Part shown: positions 46,537 to 58,656 of the stretch, piece by piece
Layout of the letters: each line of letters begins with the position of its first letter
Position numbering within the stretch: position 1 is the first letter of the stretch
NCBI GenBank assembly: GCA_035041965.1
Contig: JAPYMA010001512.1
Location: 1-64,000, forward strand
Source of the DNA: Anisakis pegreffii
Lineage: Eukaryota > Nematoda > Chromadorea > Rhabditida > Anisakidae
Direction: 5' to 3'
DNA length: 64,000 nucleotides
Made by a program: the position numbers and the translations under genes
Notes under the pieces: generated by a model
Seen by the model: only the letters and a program-made list of their open reading frames with translations
Database searches by the model: none
Told to the model about the DNA's origin: nothing

Positions 46537-49157
46537 TCTTCTTCTTCTTCTTCGTTAAAATTTACCCAAAAACCACCCCGAGCCTTCGTACAGTGACCAA
46601 ATGACTCGACATTCGCCACTTACCACTTTTATTAACTCGTACAATATGCAAATTTTGCATTTTTTCAATATTCCAATATAAACTGCTAACTGCTAACAAT
46701 AAGCTGATAATGAATTTGCTGATGGATTACTTATTGAATGCAGCTGCGAGACATTTGAATTCGAACAGATCTCTGCAGAGATATTATTCCTACAACACGC
46801 ATAGAATCATGTTTGCACCGAGCACGCATTGAATCAGAAAAGAATTTCATAATAATTGCCATCGAGCAAACGGCTAAACAAGCAATTTCATCACTGTCAA
46901 AAATGTGATGTTCTTTGAAAGGAACGAATTCGTCTTACGAACTAGCTATGCTCTCGATACCATGTGATCAACTTAGCTATGAGTAGTTCCTCAACAATTT
47001 TTACGAGGATAGCGGGGAAATGCTGCTATTCAAGCGCATTACTCAGTTGCAATTGGTGGTTAGTTAGCAAGTGGCTAATATGGAATTGAATTTTTGAAGA
47101 TTTTCAACAAATTGAAATCGCTCTGTAAAAATTTCACAATTCCTCAAAATAGAATATAATCACAATTAGTTGTTTAGTGTTTGTGATGGTATTCAGTATG
47201 TGCGATTACAAGTTTTAGTATTCAGAGTAGTTTGCTCTTGGATATTGTTTTAGTAGTCAAATAAGTTTTCATAAAAGGCATTATTTTTGGCGTAATCTCG
47301 ATAGGAATTGAGTGAACAAATACGCATAAAGTAAAGTTGTGTTAGTTTTACTGCAAACATTGCGTGCTTGACGGATTATGACACTCATTAATCATCAACA
47401 TTCCGCATTTCTGTTAACCGATCATTCACGCAGGCAGCAGCGTTCTTTGCTCTTTTGATGAACAGTTTCGATCATAGTGATGACGGGGCGACCATGATCA
47501 GTACATGCTAGATACCTGTGTTCCGACAAAGATTTGCGTTTCTGCAGTTATTAGCTGCCATCGTGCTCATATTTGGCTTGAACCTGCTTGGCTTCACGCA
47601 AGAGAAGTTATTGTCATGTGCTAATAGTCTGTCACCCGTAATATATCTATCAGCCAAGGATTTTTGTGGTAGTTGTCTTCATTGTAGACGCTGAGAAATT
47701 GCATCGGTTAATTCTTATCGATGCTTGTCTTCATAGCTGATCCATCGCACTCGAAAAAAAAGCTCGAATGTGTGAAGTGATTGACACGAATGGTCTTCAT
47801 AGCTGAACAAATGCGCATTTCACTAATTAGATGTGCAAACTCAAATAGCACAGAAATGAACTAAAACCACGATACGATAAGCCAATTATGACAGCAAAAT
47901 GCAAGCTAGTTTGCTCACAATTAGATGCTCGGCTCCATTGTCAGTATAGTTTCATGTGATAACTCCATCAGAGAATTTATAACTTCATCTGATAACTCCA
48001 TCAGAGAACGTTTTTCTTTGTGTTTTGCTTGTTTCATCGTAATTTTGATGGATTGTCTCGTTTAGTTCATTACTAGAATATCAGCGTGTTCTCAGATGTT
48101 TGTGGTGATATTAAACAATGCACTGTGCAACCGTAATAACTGTATTAGTATTATTAGTTCTCCTTTTGACAAGCGAAAATCGGCAAGTCGGTTTACCTCT
48201 GGATATCTGTAATGTGCAGAGTTGTTGAAATTATATTTGTCAATATTGTTTGGTATCAGTGAATAGGTCAAGGTAATCGAAACTCTCTGCTGCTTTTTAC
48301 ATAATCAAGCATAAAACCGGTTCATAGTTGATCCATGCGACATCTGTTTGGTGTCTGATGAATTCATGTGACACTGAACGTATCACTGGATTGATCGGCC
48401 GTTTCATCTTTAAATGGTTACAAATTGCGCACTTACCGAGAGTAAACGGCCGAATATGTCCAAAGAATATTGTTGTTGGTGGATATTTTTCAAAAGCGTT
48501 GAGATCGAGGGAGTTCGCTTAGAATTCGTCACTTTCTTGGATCACGTCCTTAAATTATGTGATGCAGCTGAGCGGTAATATCAGATTGGAACGCGAACGT
48601 TTTAATTCATTCTTGATATACACGAGTGATTATACTTTGATCAGAATCACCTGTAACGGTCGTATCCAAATGATTTGTCAACTTAAATGATCAAATTTCC
48701 GTTTTCGAATCATTTTCATAAAATTGAAGAATGTTCGTGATGCAAACAGAAACATCGGAAAAAAATATTTCGCCAGGATCAATAACAAATCAAATGAAAT
48801 CTGAAAGAAATCTGCAAAAATTTTCTTTCGTCTTTATCGATTAATAGAACTTGTTTCTGTGGAATCTTCATTTTTTCGCTCATACAAACGTGTGTTTTGA
48901 ACAATTCAGTGATGTCATACAATTACATGTTCTCACCAGAGAATCTTGCTTGATAAAATATCAGCTGAAAATGTCTATAAATTCGGTGGTGATTGACCTT
49001 TTCATATCGTTTTTTCATATTCCAGTTTCTTAAGCGAGCGCTTTTCTCGTCTTTTTTCGCTTCATTCAGTCTGTTCAAATGCCATTCTAATTGTAATCTG
49101 CATAAAGCAATTTTTTATTTTCAAGTAAGTATTACTTTGAATCCATTCTTGTTACAG
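46537..49157. other. Spacer; one small secreted-peptide candidate
   Basis: Upstream of the minus-strand membrane-protein gene and of the plus-strand acidic-protein gene. Apart from the peptide at 48118 I see no exon with coherent splice signals. The frame at 48328-48522 lacks support. Confidence 0.4.
48118..48228 (+). CDS. Candidate 36-residue secreted peptide or signal-peptide exon
   Basis: An ATG frame encodes MHCATVITVLVLLVLLLTSE, a textbook hydrophobic signal core, followed by NRQVGLPLDICNVQSC and a stop. It could be a complete small secreted peptide with two C-terminal cysteines, or the first exon of a longer secreted protein using a GT within the last codons. There is no homology I recognise. 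AT-rich DNA produces Leu/Val runs by chance, so confidence is low. Confidence 0.3.
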   Translation: MHCATVITVLVLLVLLLTSENRQVGLPLDICNVQSC

Positions 49158-49163
49158 GAAATC

Positions 49164-52100
49164 ATGAAAACTACGATGGAAAACGATGCCGAACACCGCT
49201 CGGATGTTTCCTCTCAACCGAATAGTGATTCTGCAGATAAATGTGATGCCAAAGAAGGCGATCACGAAGTGATATTGGATGCGGCTGGACTGGAGCAGAG
49301 GCTTTCTGCTGAAGAGGTGTTTGGTTGATATATTCATCCGTGTGATCTTATTCGATTCTTGCTTAATCAAGTTTTTTTTTGGGGGAAATGAACTCCGAAC
49401 CGCATCAACATCTCTGTTTCCGTTCGTTATGCATCACAAAAACGGTTCCGTTTATGGAGATGTATAAAGTTGGATCATAAGATTGAAATTAACACATTTG
49501 TCATGTCCGATGAAGAATCCACATAATATCCATGTTGGTTTTCGGAAAATCGTTTGGCCGAATCATTTTCACAAAACACTCACCGACGTTTAAACTAATA
49601 ACAATGTTTCGATATAGTGGACTGCTCGCTTGGCATTTACGAATCTCCTCGTTGCGAAAGTTACTTTGCTGTGACTGTGCAGTAGATGTTTTACTTTCAG
49701 ATTGAGCAATCAAATGGCAAAACGTCTTTAAATGATGCAATTCACGAGCATGAAGAAACCGAAGATGTCGAAATTTTTCAAGGTGGGCAGTTTACTTCTT
49801 CTTTCAGCACTAAATTTAACCACTGTCACATCATCGTTAGTTATTAATTCATCATTTCGTAACTCGATTTTACAATTTACAAAATATTTTCCTCTCTCAC
49901 TTTTGCATTCTTCAAGAAGAATATAGGTGATGTTCATCAATTGTGATCAGTACAATTCAACGATGTTTTCGCAATATATTTTGTGTTTAATGGTCCTTAA
50001 TAGGACAGCATTTTCGTATTGCATGGGTTAAGCAGTCAAAAATTTAACGAAGTTACCGATTTTTTGTCCCAAGTTCATCATATCAATGAGAAAACGATTG
50101 AATAACATTTGATCACACATCATGAAAGGAGATCATACAAAGTGCATTAAGCATTCAACATAAAACTTGAAAATACTTTACGGACTTTAAATGGAAGTAA
50201 ATTGCCTATAGATCTGATAAAACTAGAGATCATGAATTCATTAATCGTTGAAATACGCTCACTTTTCCTATTCGCATGAAAAGGGTGCGAAAAACAAATA
50301 ATATGCAAATCAAAATCATGCCCTATAGACTGTATAAATGGTAATTGTGTTGATGAAGTACTTGACAGCTTAGCATCACTACTTCGTTGAGGAATTTCTG
50401 TTGATAATCTGTGTTTACAGACTATTATTTTCGGAATAATGCCCACCAATAATAATCTTTGAATAATGCGCAATAATTTGGTGTCAACATACGACATATC
50501 ACAAACAAATGATTATCACATGCAAATTCGTGCCTGTTTTTCGGAGAAACAATACGCGAATGACCATAACCAATAGATGATCATATGGTTTATCAAATGA
50601 ACAACATGCTTAATCTGCATAGTTTAATACGGATCGGATCATGATGTACCGTATCATGATGTGCGCCATATGTGGGCGTGTTTTGTGAGTTATCAAGGTC
50701 GTTTTGAGTTTTGGGGATTCCCCAATTCGCGAAACGTTGATTTCGGTTTCTCAGTGTGCAATATAACAAGTAGACTGGTGTGTAGCAAACAGTAAAATGC
50801 TTCAATTCAGAATGTGATTGTGATTCAAAGTCCCGAAGATCAGCAGCTCATACGAAACTTAGACGAGTGAAATATCTCATATTTTAAGCATGAAGTTACA
50901 CATTAAATCAGTTGTTCTCATTGGGGGTGGAATTGCTCATTTTGGGTAATTTGGAGGATAATGGAGGAGGTCGAGAAATTAGGATTTTGTGCAGTTGTTA
51001 TGTTGTGATAGAATTGTGATGGTGTTTTTTAACTCGGGTACGTAAATGCGGTTAGTTGATGGCAACATTCGTCACTTTTCTATATTCTGAGATGAGCTCG
51101 TCCGGGTCTAACATGGTTTTCATTCGTTTTTACAGGGTTTTCATTCTTTTCCTTACTGCTGTAATCGCTCTCATAGCTTTTATCACCAAAAGTGTTCTCT
51201 TCTACTAATCTCTCATTCATTTTATTCAACAGTTAAAGTCAAATTCTCATTCTATCGAATACACTTTATAATTGATTGTTTGACAGTCGAACGTTGCTGA
51301 GCAACAATATTCGATTGCTGTATTGTTGATTTCGGTTGTCAACACTCGTCAACGCATCCAGTAAATAGTATATGCTACAGAATAAGAAAATGATTCTAAC
51401 TGTGAAGTGAAATGAGACGAAACGAATCAGAAAAACTCATGAAGAGAATGATATTCGCATGTAATAGCTATGAGAGTGAATATAACACGTCTGAAAAGAA
51501 TGAGAATCCATCGAAAGCAGTTTGAAGTGAGCATGTAACAGACAACAGCTTTTTATGCTATGATCATGACTGCAATACTCATAAGCACAACGCTCTGGGA
51601 TAGTGATTCTCATAGGGAGTGAAATTACCCGTTTTGGATGATGTCGTGGGGGAGGGGGATAAGGGCGGCATGCTAGCTTGGTAAACGGGTATTGGAGCAC
51701 CCGAACGCGAGAACCACTTGGTCTCAGTCGAAGGAGCCCACCAAAATCAAATTCTCTGATTCAATTCAATGCTGAAATCGAGATCAACTAGCTAAATAAA
51801 TAAATTAAGAGGTGAAGCTGAACTCGGAACCAAATGTCGAACCAAACAAAGTCAGCGATAACGAGGACGATAAAAAAGTGCCAGATATGGTCACAGCATG
51901 TAAAGCAGCTGTAAATGACGAAGTGAAGAAATGTGAAAATGGAATTCACACGGCCGAAAAGAACGGCGATATTTTCACAACTGAAACCAGTGGCAATATT
52001 AATAAAGAGAGGTAATTCTTCAAATTGAACGACTTATTTTCGGTGGCATTTTGAAATTAATTTATGAGATTCCTTTGAATCTCATAAATTAATTTAACAT

Positions 52101-52915
52101 TTATTATGCAATTGCATGAAGTACACAATTTAAATCATCATGCACCATTCGAGATTATTTCGTTAGGGTCAGCTGATTTCAAAAATTGGTTGCGCCAAAT
52201 TCATTTGCATTGTATTTGTGCATTTGCTTTATCACGCATGCTTGATTCTGGATGAACGGTAGACTACTACGTGAATTTGAGAGGAACAATCTTCAAGGCC
52301 TCATTGATTTCACATCCTTTCACCAACTGCATATTTTTATGTTGATTTCATCGAACAGTACGTTGTGTTCTATTAAAGTAGACTTTACATAACTTATGAA
52401 GAACCCACACTTAAAAAGATGTATTTCTTTCTGTATTTCTTAAGTTCAATCGCTCGGCTGAGCGATAACCAAACGATCGCCATCAAACCGCCAAACTTTA
52501 TCAATCCTTTTCCCTGATTTCATCAATTAATGCAATACTAAATGATCATTCGCCACATTAAAACTGTCAGAATGTTTTCTGAAAAAGTGAATAATATCTT
52601 ACAAATGCGAATGCAAATTTGCAAAAGAAATCCTACATTATCCACTTCCACCAAAAAATGCAGCCAAACAGCTTTTTTTCTTGACAATGATGATATGTTT
52701 ATTCACTTTTTTAGCAGATATTTTGACTTTACAATTTATCGGAATGTTGTCTGAAACGAATGAAATCATTTGAAAACGAAAAACGGTTCATTCATAAGAA
52801 GAGCTCTTGGTGTTAGTTCAGTGAGAGATTATACAATAGCGCTATGTTCTTACTGTCAAGAAATATTGAATTTCACTTGGCTTCTTCAATAACATTTCAG
52901 CGATACAATCAACAG
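49164..52915 (+). CDS. Acidic, disordered protein (5' exons; 3' end open)
   Basis: Exons 49164-49316, 49701-49782 and 51810-52011 join in phase, with a possible 15-base micro-exon at 52901-52915 (also in phase, after a strong catttcag). The encoded protein is highly polar: ENDAEHRSDVSSQPNSDSAD, LDAAGLEQRLSAEE, HEHEETEDVEIFQ, EPNKVSDNEDDKKVPDM, ENGIHTAEKNGDIF. No membrane segment or known domain is visible, and the composition suggests an intrinsically disordered nuclear or cytoskeletal regulator. A gttacag acceptor six bases before the ATG may be a trans-splice site. The final exons were not found; candidate exons at 55-58 kb could belong here. Confidence 0.5.
50147..50497 (-). CDS. 116-codon open frame inside an intron, opposite strand
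   Basis: An ATG-initiated uninterrupted minus-strand frame (MSYVDTKLLRIIQRLLLVGI then PKIIVCKHRLSTEIPQRSSD) lies in the 2-kb intron of the acidic-protein gene. It begins with an amphipathic or weakly hydrophobic helix and is otherwise mixed in composition. It has no upstream exon and no known family. It may be a nested single-exon gene, a retro-copy or chance. Confidence 0.28.
   Translation of the reverse strand: MSYVDTKLLRIIQRLLLVGIIPKIIVCKHRLSTEIPQRSSDAKLSSTSSTQLPFIQSIGHDFDLHIICFSHPFHANRKSERISTINEFMISSFIRSIGNLLPFKVRKVFSSFMLNA
50911..51717 (+). mobile_element. Intronic inverted-repeat element, about 0.8 kb (family E, copy 2)
   Basis: Nearly colinear with 20057-20835: a left end gttgttctcattgggggtgg, a long shared interior (gtttgacagtcgaacgttgc, gctgtattgttgatttcggt) and a right end reading agtggttctcgcgttcgg on the other strand. 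It sits in the intron between 49782 and 51810, and its end is about 90 bases before the next exon. It encodes no protein. Confidence 0.7.
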
Positions 52916-55140
52916 GTACATTAATAATCAACAAATGCTGACAGTACAATATCAGTCTAAAAATCTTTAATTTTCACTTTCTATGTTGAAAATTTCTTTC
53001 ATTGAATTTCTCACCATTCATCGACAAAAAATTCTTTCGGATTTGTTGCAGATGCTTTCTCACTGTTCTACAAAATTATAATTTTCTGCTCCTGAAATAC
53101 TTCTCCTGAAAACTGAAAGGATGCATTTGGTTATTCCAAGTATTCAAATGTTGTTAATATTCTAGCAGACACGTCGTCGGTGTTTCGTTAATTTCGCTAT
53201 TTTTGTAAAAACTACTTGCGCTTTCATGTGTAGTGCACCACTGAATCTGAAGCTTTGCAAAAATTGAATAGCTTTTCATCTAAACTGAAGTTAGACTTGC
53301 CATTTCTTTGGAACTCTTTCTCTGGAAGCAATATACTTCGCTGCTTTTTCACTTTACATCATCAATATTGCTCATTGTCAGTGATCTAAAATAGGCGCTG
53401 ATTGCGCTCGATTCTGTCAATTCACAATCATAAATTTTCGTTAGGGATGTTTCCTTATGGATTTTGAAAATTCTCAAAACTTATAAAATAGGAACATTAC
53501 AAAAGTGCTATAAATAACGTATGTTACATTAATGACTTCATCGTGACGATAATATTATCGTTTCTTTAGAACACCAAACAAGCAACTGACACACTGTGTT
53601 GCTCTCACGATTAGCTAGCTATAGCTTATAATCGAATCAGTGTAAAGATGGACGTTTTATCTGTATCAGCTAACAAAAAGTACATATCTCTGACGTAAGA
53701 TTTAGTAATGTGAGGAATATGGTGCAGCCAATGGACACCGCTTTTCATATTTTAATCCGTTCTTTGTGTCTTCTGATAGCTACATAAGTCGGTTAATCCA
53801 TTCATCTGAAACGACGAGCCACACGTTCAACCCATCAAAAACTAATCTTCAACCGTTCAAGTAATATCGAAGCAAAATCGAAATTGATTGTGAGCTTTTG
53901 ACACCGTTTAGTCAAACAAATATTCGCTTAGCTCTTTCATCCAACTTACCAAGCACTTAAGCAAATGCAATTAGTTGCAGAGTGGTAAATGAACACCTGC
54001 CTAACTAACTGTAACGTAAATGATCTAGTTATATCGTGAACATTCGGAATGCTTCACGGCTGGTTGCATGTAGCATTCCGTTGATTGGATAGCATTTTGC
54101 TTGATGTGGTGTTAGCAGTGTTCGTTGTTTTAGTGTGATGATGCACTTTTTGTATACAAAAATGTGTTTGAATCGATGATTTGGCTGCAGATCGATGCAA
54201 AAACCAAAAGTGTTATTTAGGCGGAACGCAGTGATGTTGGCGTTGCTTACGATCAAATGGCAGTCATAATCAGAACTATTCAAAACATCCTTTTCTCCGT
54301 TCAAGTCAACCAAAACCTTTGACGTCAATCTTTCCGAAAGCAACCGATATAAATTTTTCCAACCAATTCATATTGTTCTCCTCTTTGAATTGATTCGAAC
54401 ATTTTCAGAATCGTATTGTTTTTCCACTCGTCTATCACTCTTCAAAGAAACTTTGTTCATTTCACCGCCAGTTTTTCCAACATTTTTGATATTACATTTT
54501 TTTCAGTTGCCATATTACCATTTATATTTGTGTAGGACCATTTACATACAAAAAATCTGTGATTACAATGTGTGATAATGAGTGACGAGTCGTTTATGTA
54601 GCCAAGCAGGCAGGCAGGCGATATGATAAATTTGAGACTGTGCATGAACGAAATAACTGCAATCTCCTAAAAATAAACGTATCGTGATCATGCCGACAGT
54701 GTTTAATTAATTTATTGAATGTTCAGTCTAGTTTTAATGGAATGAAAACGAAAACATTTCGTTGAGAGAATACATCGTAATGCAATAATTGCCCATCAGA
54801 ACACTATGTCTACCAACGATGTTCCTGTTTATGAAAAAGGAAAAGTTTGCAGTTTACAAAAAATAACTGAATTATAAGGACAAATGTCAAATCTGTTTGT
54901 TTCACCTGCACAAAAGTATCACGCATTCGGTTACGCAGAGTGTTCTTTGCTCCCCTTAATTTAATTATGATTTTTTGCATAACAAAACAATTTCTTCAAG
55001 TTTTTATTAGCACTATATAACTCCATTTATAACTTGTAACTGCTTCAACAAGACACTTTCAGTTGCTGCTCAAATACTTTCTCGTAGCGCTATTACTCTT
55101 GTTATTTTGATATCTTCATCTATATTATGATCCAATTTGA
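52916..55140. other. Spacer or long intron with one long minus-strand open frame
   Basis: AT-rich. The minus-strand frame at 54029-54367 is listed separately. The plus-strand frame 52542-52754, just upstream, is Lys/Ile/Phe-rich with no support. No other exon could be defended. Confidence 0.35.
54029..54367 (-). CDS. Protein-like open frame without ATG, probable exon
   Basis: A minus-strand frame is open for 112 codons from a stop at 54368 to TAA at 54029-54031: KVLVDLNGEKDVLNSSDYDC, HLIVSNANITAFRLNNTFGF, CIDLQPNHRFKHIFVYKKC. It has five cysteines, an N-glycosylation motif (NIT) and a balanced composition, unlike translated spacer. There is no initiator Met until late. It may be an exon of an unseen minus-strand gene. 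No family recognised. Confidence 0.3.
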   Translation of the reverse strand: MGWKNLYRLLSERLTSKVLVDLNGEKDVLNSSDYDCHLIVSNANITAFRLNNTFGFCIDLQPNHRFKHIFVYKKCIITLKQRTLLTPHQAKCYPINGMLHATSREAFRMFTI

Positions 55141-56095
55141 ATGGAAGCAATCGCACTTTCGCCTATAATTTTCCTTTCACAAGGAGACCCACAAACAATG
55201 AGAGCATTTCTCGCTGATGTGTGTTGCTTAAACCAGCAATCATTTGATATCTTATTCACTAATCTCCTTTCATTTGCACCAGACAGTACCTTTGTTCAAA
55301 CTGTGGAAATATCGATGGTAAGCTTTTGAAAGTAGAATGGCATTGTATAGGTAGGTGTATGTTCAACATTTTGATGGATGTCTTATAAACTTCAAGAAAA
55401 CGGGTTCTTTTTTTTCGTTGAAAACGTTTCTGTGGTATATCAGCTAATTTATGATCGATCAATTTTCCTGTGCAATTATTGTTAGTTGTTGTGTTTGTGG
55501 AACCATTTGAAAAGCTTTGTCTTTCTTTTGTTCAGTAGAAAAACATGAAATAATTGAGTTAAAATTGACTCAAAGAGCTTGTTCCCATAACGATGTGATA
55601 TTTAATTTTACAATTCAATATTTAATTTTATAATTTAAACAGCAACAACGACAATATCTTCGACAGAGTGGTTTTGAAAGACTTAGAGTCCTCTTTTTTA
55701 TTTCTTGTACACAACGATCACTTTTAGGTATTACAATGACAAAAATAAACAATGCTAACCAATAGTACAAGGACAAAACATTAACACATGTTACAACTAC
55801 CTCATAATTCTGCTCACAAGCAACCGTCTGATAAGATCCTTCGTCGCCGTCGTTGATTTGCACTGTCCTACGGAAAAAATCCCTTCTGGACTATAAATTC
55901 GAAAGCTTATTTTTGAAGTCACTAGACCTGCTCTGATAGCTGTGAAACGTGGAAAATTATTGCGATCTGTAATTATCGACGAGGGTGAATATCTTCAATT
56001 TGATACTATAGATCATCTTGAAATGGTATGTGCCGTGTTTTGAAGCAATGTGAACGTTCGATGCTCAACTTCTGTTGCAGTGTTACACTGCGTAA
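55141..56095 (+). CDS. Tentative small gene of unknown function
   Basis: An ATG at 55141 opens 59 codons (MEAIALSPIIFLSQGDPQTM, RAFLADVCCLNQQSFDILF) to a donor atg|gtaagc at 55317. A second segment, 55906-56025 (VTRPALIAVKRGKLLRSVII then DEGEYLQFDTIDHLEM|gtatgt), joins in phase if the weak acceptor cgaaag is used. A third after ttgcag at 56081 reads four residues to a stop. The second segment has the look of a folded domain fragment, but I recognise no family and the 5' part could instead belong to another gene. Confidence 0.3.
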
Positions 56096-57520
56096 AAGGA
56101 CAAGAAATCGAACTTGAACTGATTAGTGCGTCTGAATTTGTTAATTGTAAGCAATAAATAGAATCAATCAAATGACAGCACCGCTACGTACGATAAATTA
56201 TCTCAAAATTACTTCTCTCAATTTCAACGTTTCAATCATAAAAAGACTTTGCTCATTCAGCGTCGAACGTTTATTGCTCTAATGTCTTGAGAAAGGTGTT
56301 CGCTTGATAACGAGGAAACGAAGTGATTGTGAATGATTTGTGAATTTGCTATTTCAATACATCTTTTTGTCACACGGCAATTTTCACGCAGTCAGAGAGC
56401 ATTGTTCTGAATTTTGATTGGTTTTTTTCTGAAAATCATCTATTGAATACCTTCGATTGCGTTTGCGAATGAGAAATGTCCACCGAGCACGATAAGGGTT
56501 TATGTGAGTGCATAATTATTGAATAGGCACAACGCCGTCATTAAAAACTTGGTATGTCCGAAACAATATTACGAGTTTTTCCTGTTTTAATTACTGAACG
56601 ACTAGTTAATTACCAATCCGTGATAAGAAGATCGAAATTTTTCTTGAATGGTAGATTGTAAACACGGCTAAAGTTTTTAAAGGTGGTTTTTAAAGGTAGT
56701 GATCGAGAATTGGGATGGTTTCGGTGGGAAAGGCTATTCTTTTTTGATGAGGAAAGGGTATTCTTAAAATTCATTTGCATTCTACTTGCATTCCGTTCAT
56801 TCACAAAAGGATTATTTTTGTGTGTTATCATGATTTTTGCTTCATGAATGAATAATTTTTATTGTATTCTTATCGATCAATACAGACAGCGTTTGATGAT
56901 CAAATCAATTCTGTCAACGCACTCATCAAGTGAAACTGATGTGAATAATTTAAGTCGAACGCAATTTTGTTTAGCGTTAGCAATTGAAATTATTGCCAAT
57001 ATCTAATTGTATGTAAAACTAAGAAATACCTTGAAATAAGGTTAAGTTAACCGAATGGAATGCTTGAATGCGATTTTGGAAAACTGGAATTGTGAATTTT
57101 TGTGATCGAAGAAAACGTTCGAAATTATTTCTTGTTTGAAATTTTTCAAGGTATTTCAAGGAAGTTTGTTTGATAGTGAAAGTTGCAAAATTTTCGGAAC
57201 AATTGGAGAACTTCTTCGAACATGTTGTCCACCTTTGAGAGAGTTTCGTTGAAGTCGTGTGTGCGATCGTCTTAAACAGTCAAACAGGTTTCACACTTAC
57301 TTAAGATGATAGCAAAAATTGGAGTTTGTTCTGAAAGAATTTTGTTTTCTCTTATTGTTTATTCAAAACAACATGTTTTCAGTATGAAATTTGATCGAAT
57401 GTACTCATTTATGAGAGTTAATTTGTGAGATTTGTACTATTTTTTGCGGAATCATTATGCTCATAAGAAAGCTGATCTGTTTTGGTTGAAATTTTTTGAA
57501 GCAGTTGTTTGGAATTTCAG
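56096..57520. other. No gene seen
   Basis: AT-rich sequence with T-rich tracts and frequent stops. Nothing is supported. Confidence 0.4.
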
Positions 57521-57708
57521 TTCCTTGCTGTTAAATCGCCAACAATGTCGTAACAGTATGAGTGTATGGTCAGTCACTTGGTAAGTGATCTCAAACAATT
57601 GTCCGTTTGTGACAGCTGCTGCCGTCTCGGCACTCCTCTAATCGTAAGAGAAAGAATATTCACAGCTCAAAGAACAAGTCCTTATCGTCGACGTGTAGAA
57701 CTGAGTGA
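57521..57708 (+). CDS. Tentative terminal exon pair
   Basis: Exon 57521-57580 lies between a strong ggaatttcag acceptor and a consensus gtaagt donor and is open only in one phase (SLLLNRQQCRNSMSVWSVT). An 85-base intron then leads to 57666-57708, which continues in phase (SKNKSLSSTCRTE) to a TGA. The splice signals are the best evidence; the peptide is unrecognised. A competing unspliced frame, 57566-57715 (CDSCCRLGTPLIVRERIFTA), is also open. This could be the 3' end of the acidic-protein gene. Confidence 0.3.
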
Positions 57709-58656
57709 GCTATAGAGGCTTGTGGACAACAATTGCTTCGTCAGCAAATATTATAAGTGTGTTATGATCAAATGACCTTTGTGGAATTATGAACAATCCA
57801 AATCTCTAGAGAATATCCAAAAAATGTGATCAGAGATTAAGTGTTCTGTTATGTGACTAACTTGGAGCTGAACGCTCATTCGAATTTTACACATTTCGAT
57901 GCTGAACATCGAAACATTGCGTTGAAAATTTTCAGAATATTGCATTGTTGTTGTTTCATTAGCCTTCTAGACTACAAAAATTATTTATAGCTGCAATACC
58001 TAGGTGATTCAATGAGGTTTTTGAGAGGTTTTACTGATGATGACTTGTCAATTCGTTAAGCGAAATGATAAGACATTTAGAAGGAGATGCTCGGCTAACT
58101 TTTTGTTGCCATTTTTATTAATTACACGGCGATAAGTGGTGTTGTCACTGAGCAATTTTCAGTATTTTCGCATGTTAACCTTGAAAAGTTTACGCTGTTA
58201 CATTCATATCGTATAATTGAAAGGCAGTAATTTTGTTACTTTTAATTCGTTGAAATTAAAAGTTTGCGTTATTTTTTGACTAGAAGAGTGTTTTGATTAC
58301 GACGACTATAGCAAATCAGAAATCAGAAATACTTTCAGTGTTCGTTAGCTTTGTTGGAATTCTACTCTAATTTCTGTGTCTTGATTTTTATTTTTGTACA
58401 ATTTGGCGACGGATTTCGCGTTCTTTTTTAATTTGAAACAATTTGAAACGTTTTTGATCGACAGGAACGTTTTTTTTTGGAATTTTTGATCAGTGGCAAC
58501 AACAACAAAATTCATGAGGCTTCTTGTCTTGTCGATGAGATCTCTTTGATTGCTGGTTTCTATGAGAATCGCCATTGAAAGGTGCCAACTGATTTGTTGT
58601 TTTCACATTTCATTTTATGTTTTAGCTTGTAAATTTGCAGCACTTGTCTTTTTCAG
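57709..58656. other. No gene seen
   Basis: AT-rich spacer. A minus-strand frame near 58345-58575 is Lys/Asn-rich and unsupported. Confidence 0.4.

Noticed and set aside
57557..57715. Unspliced frame with CDSCC
   Set aside because: Competes with an exon pair that has consensus acceptor and gtaagt donor with a typical short intron; the spliced reading is preferred.
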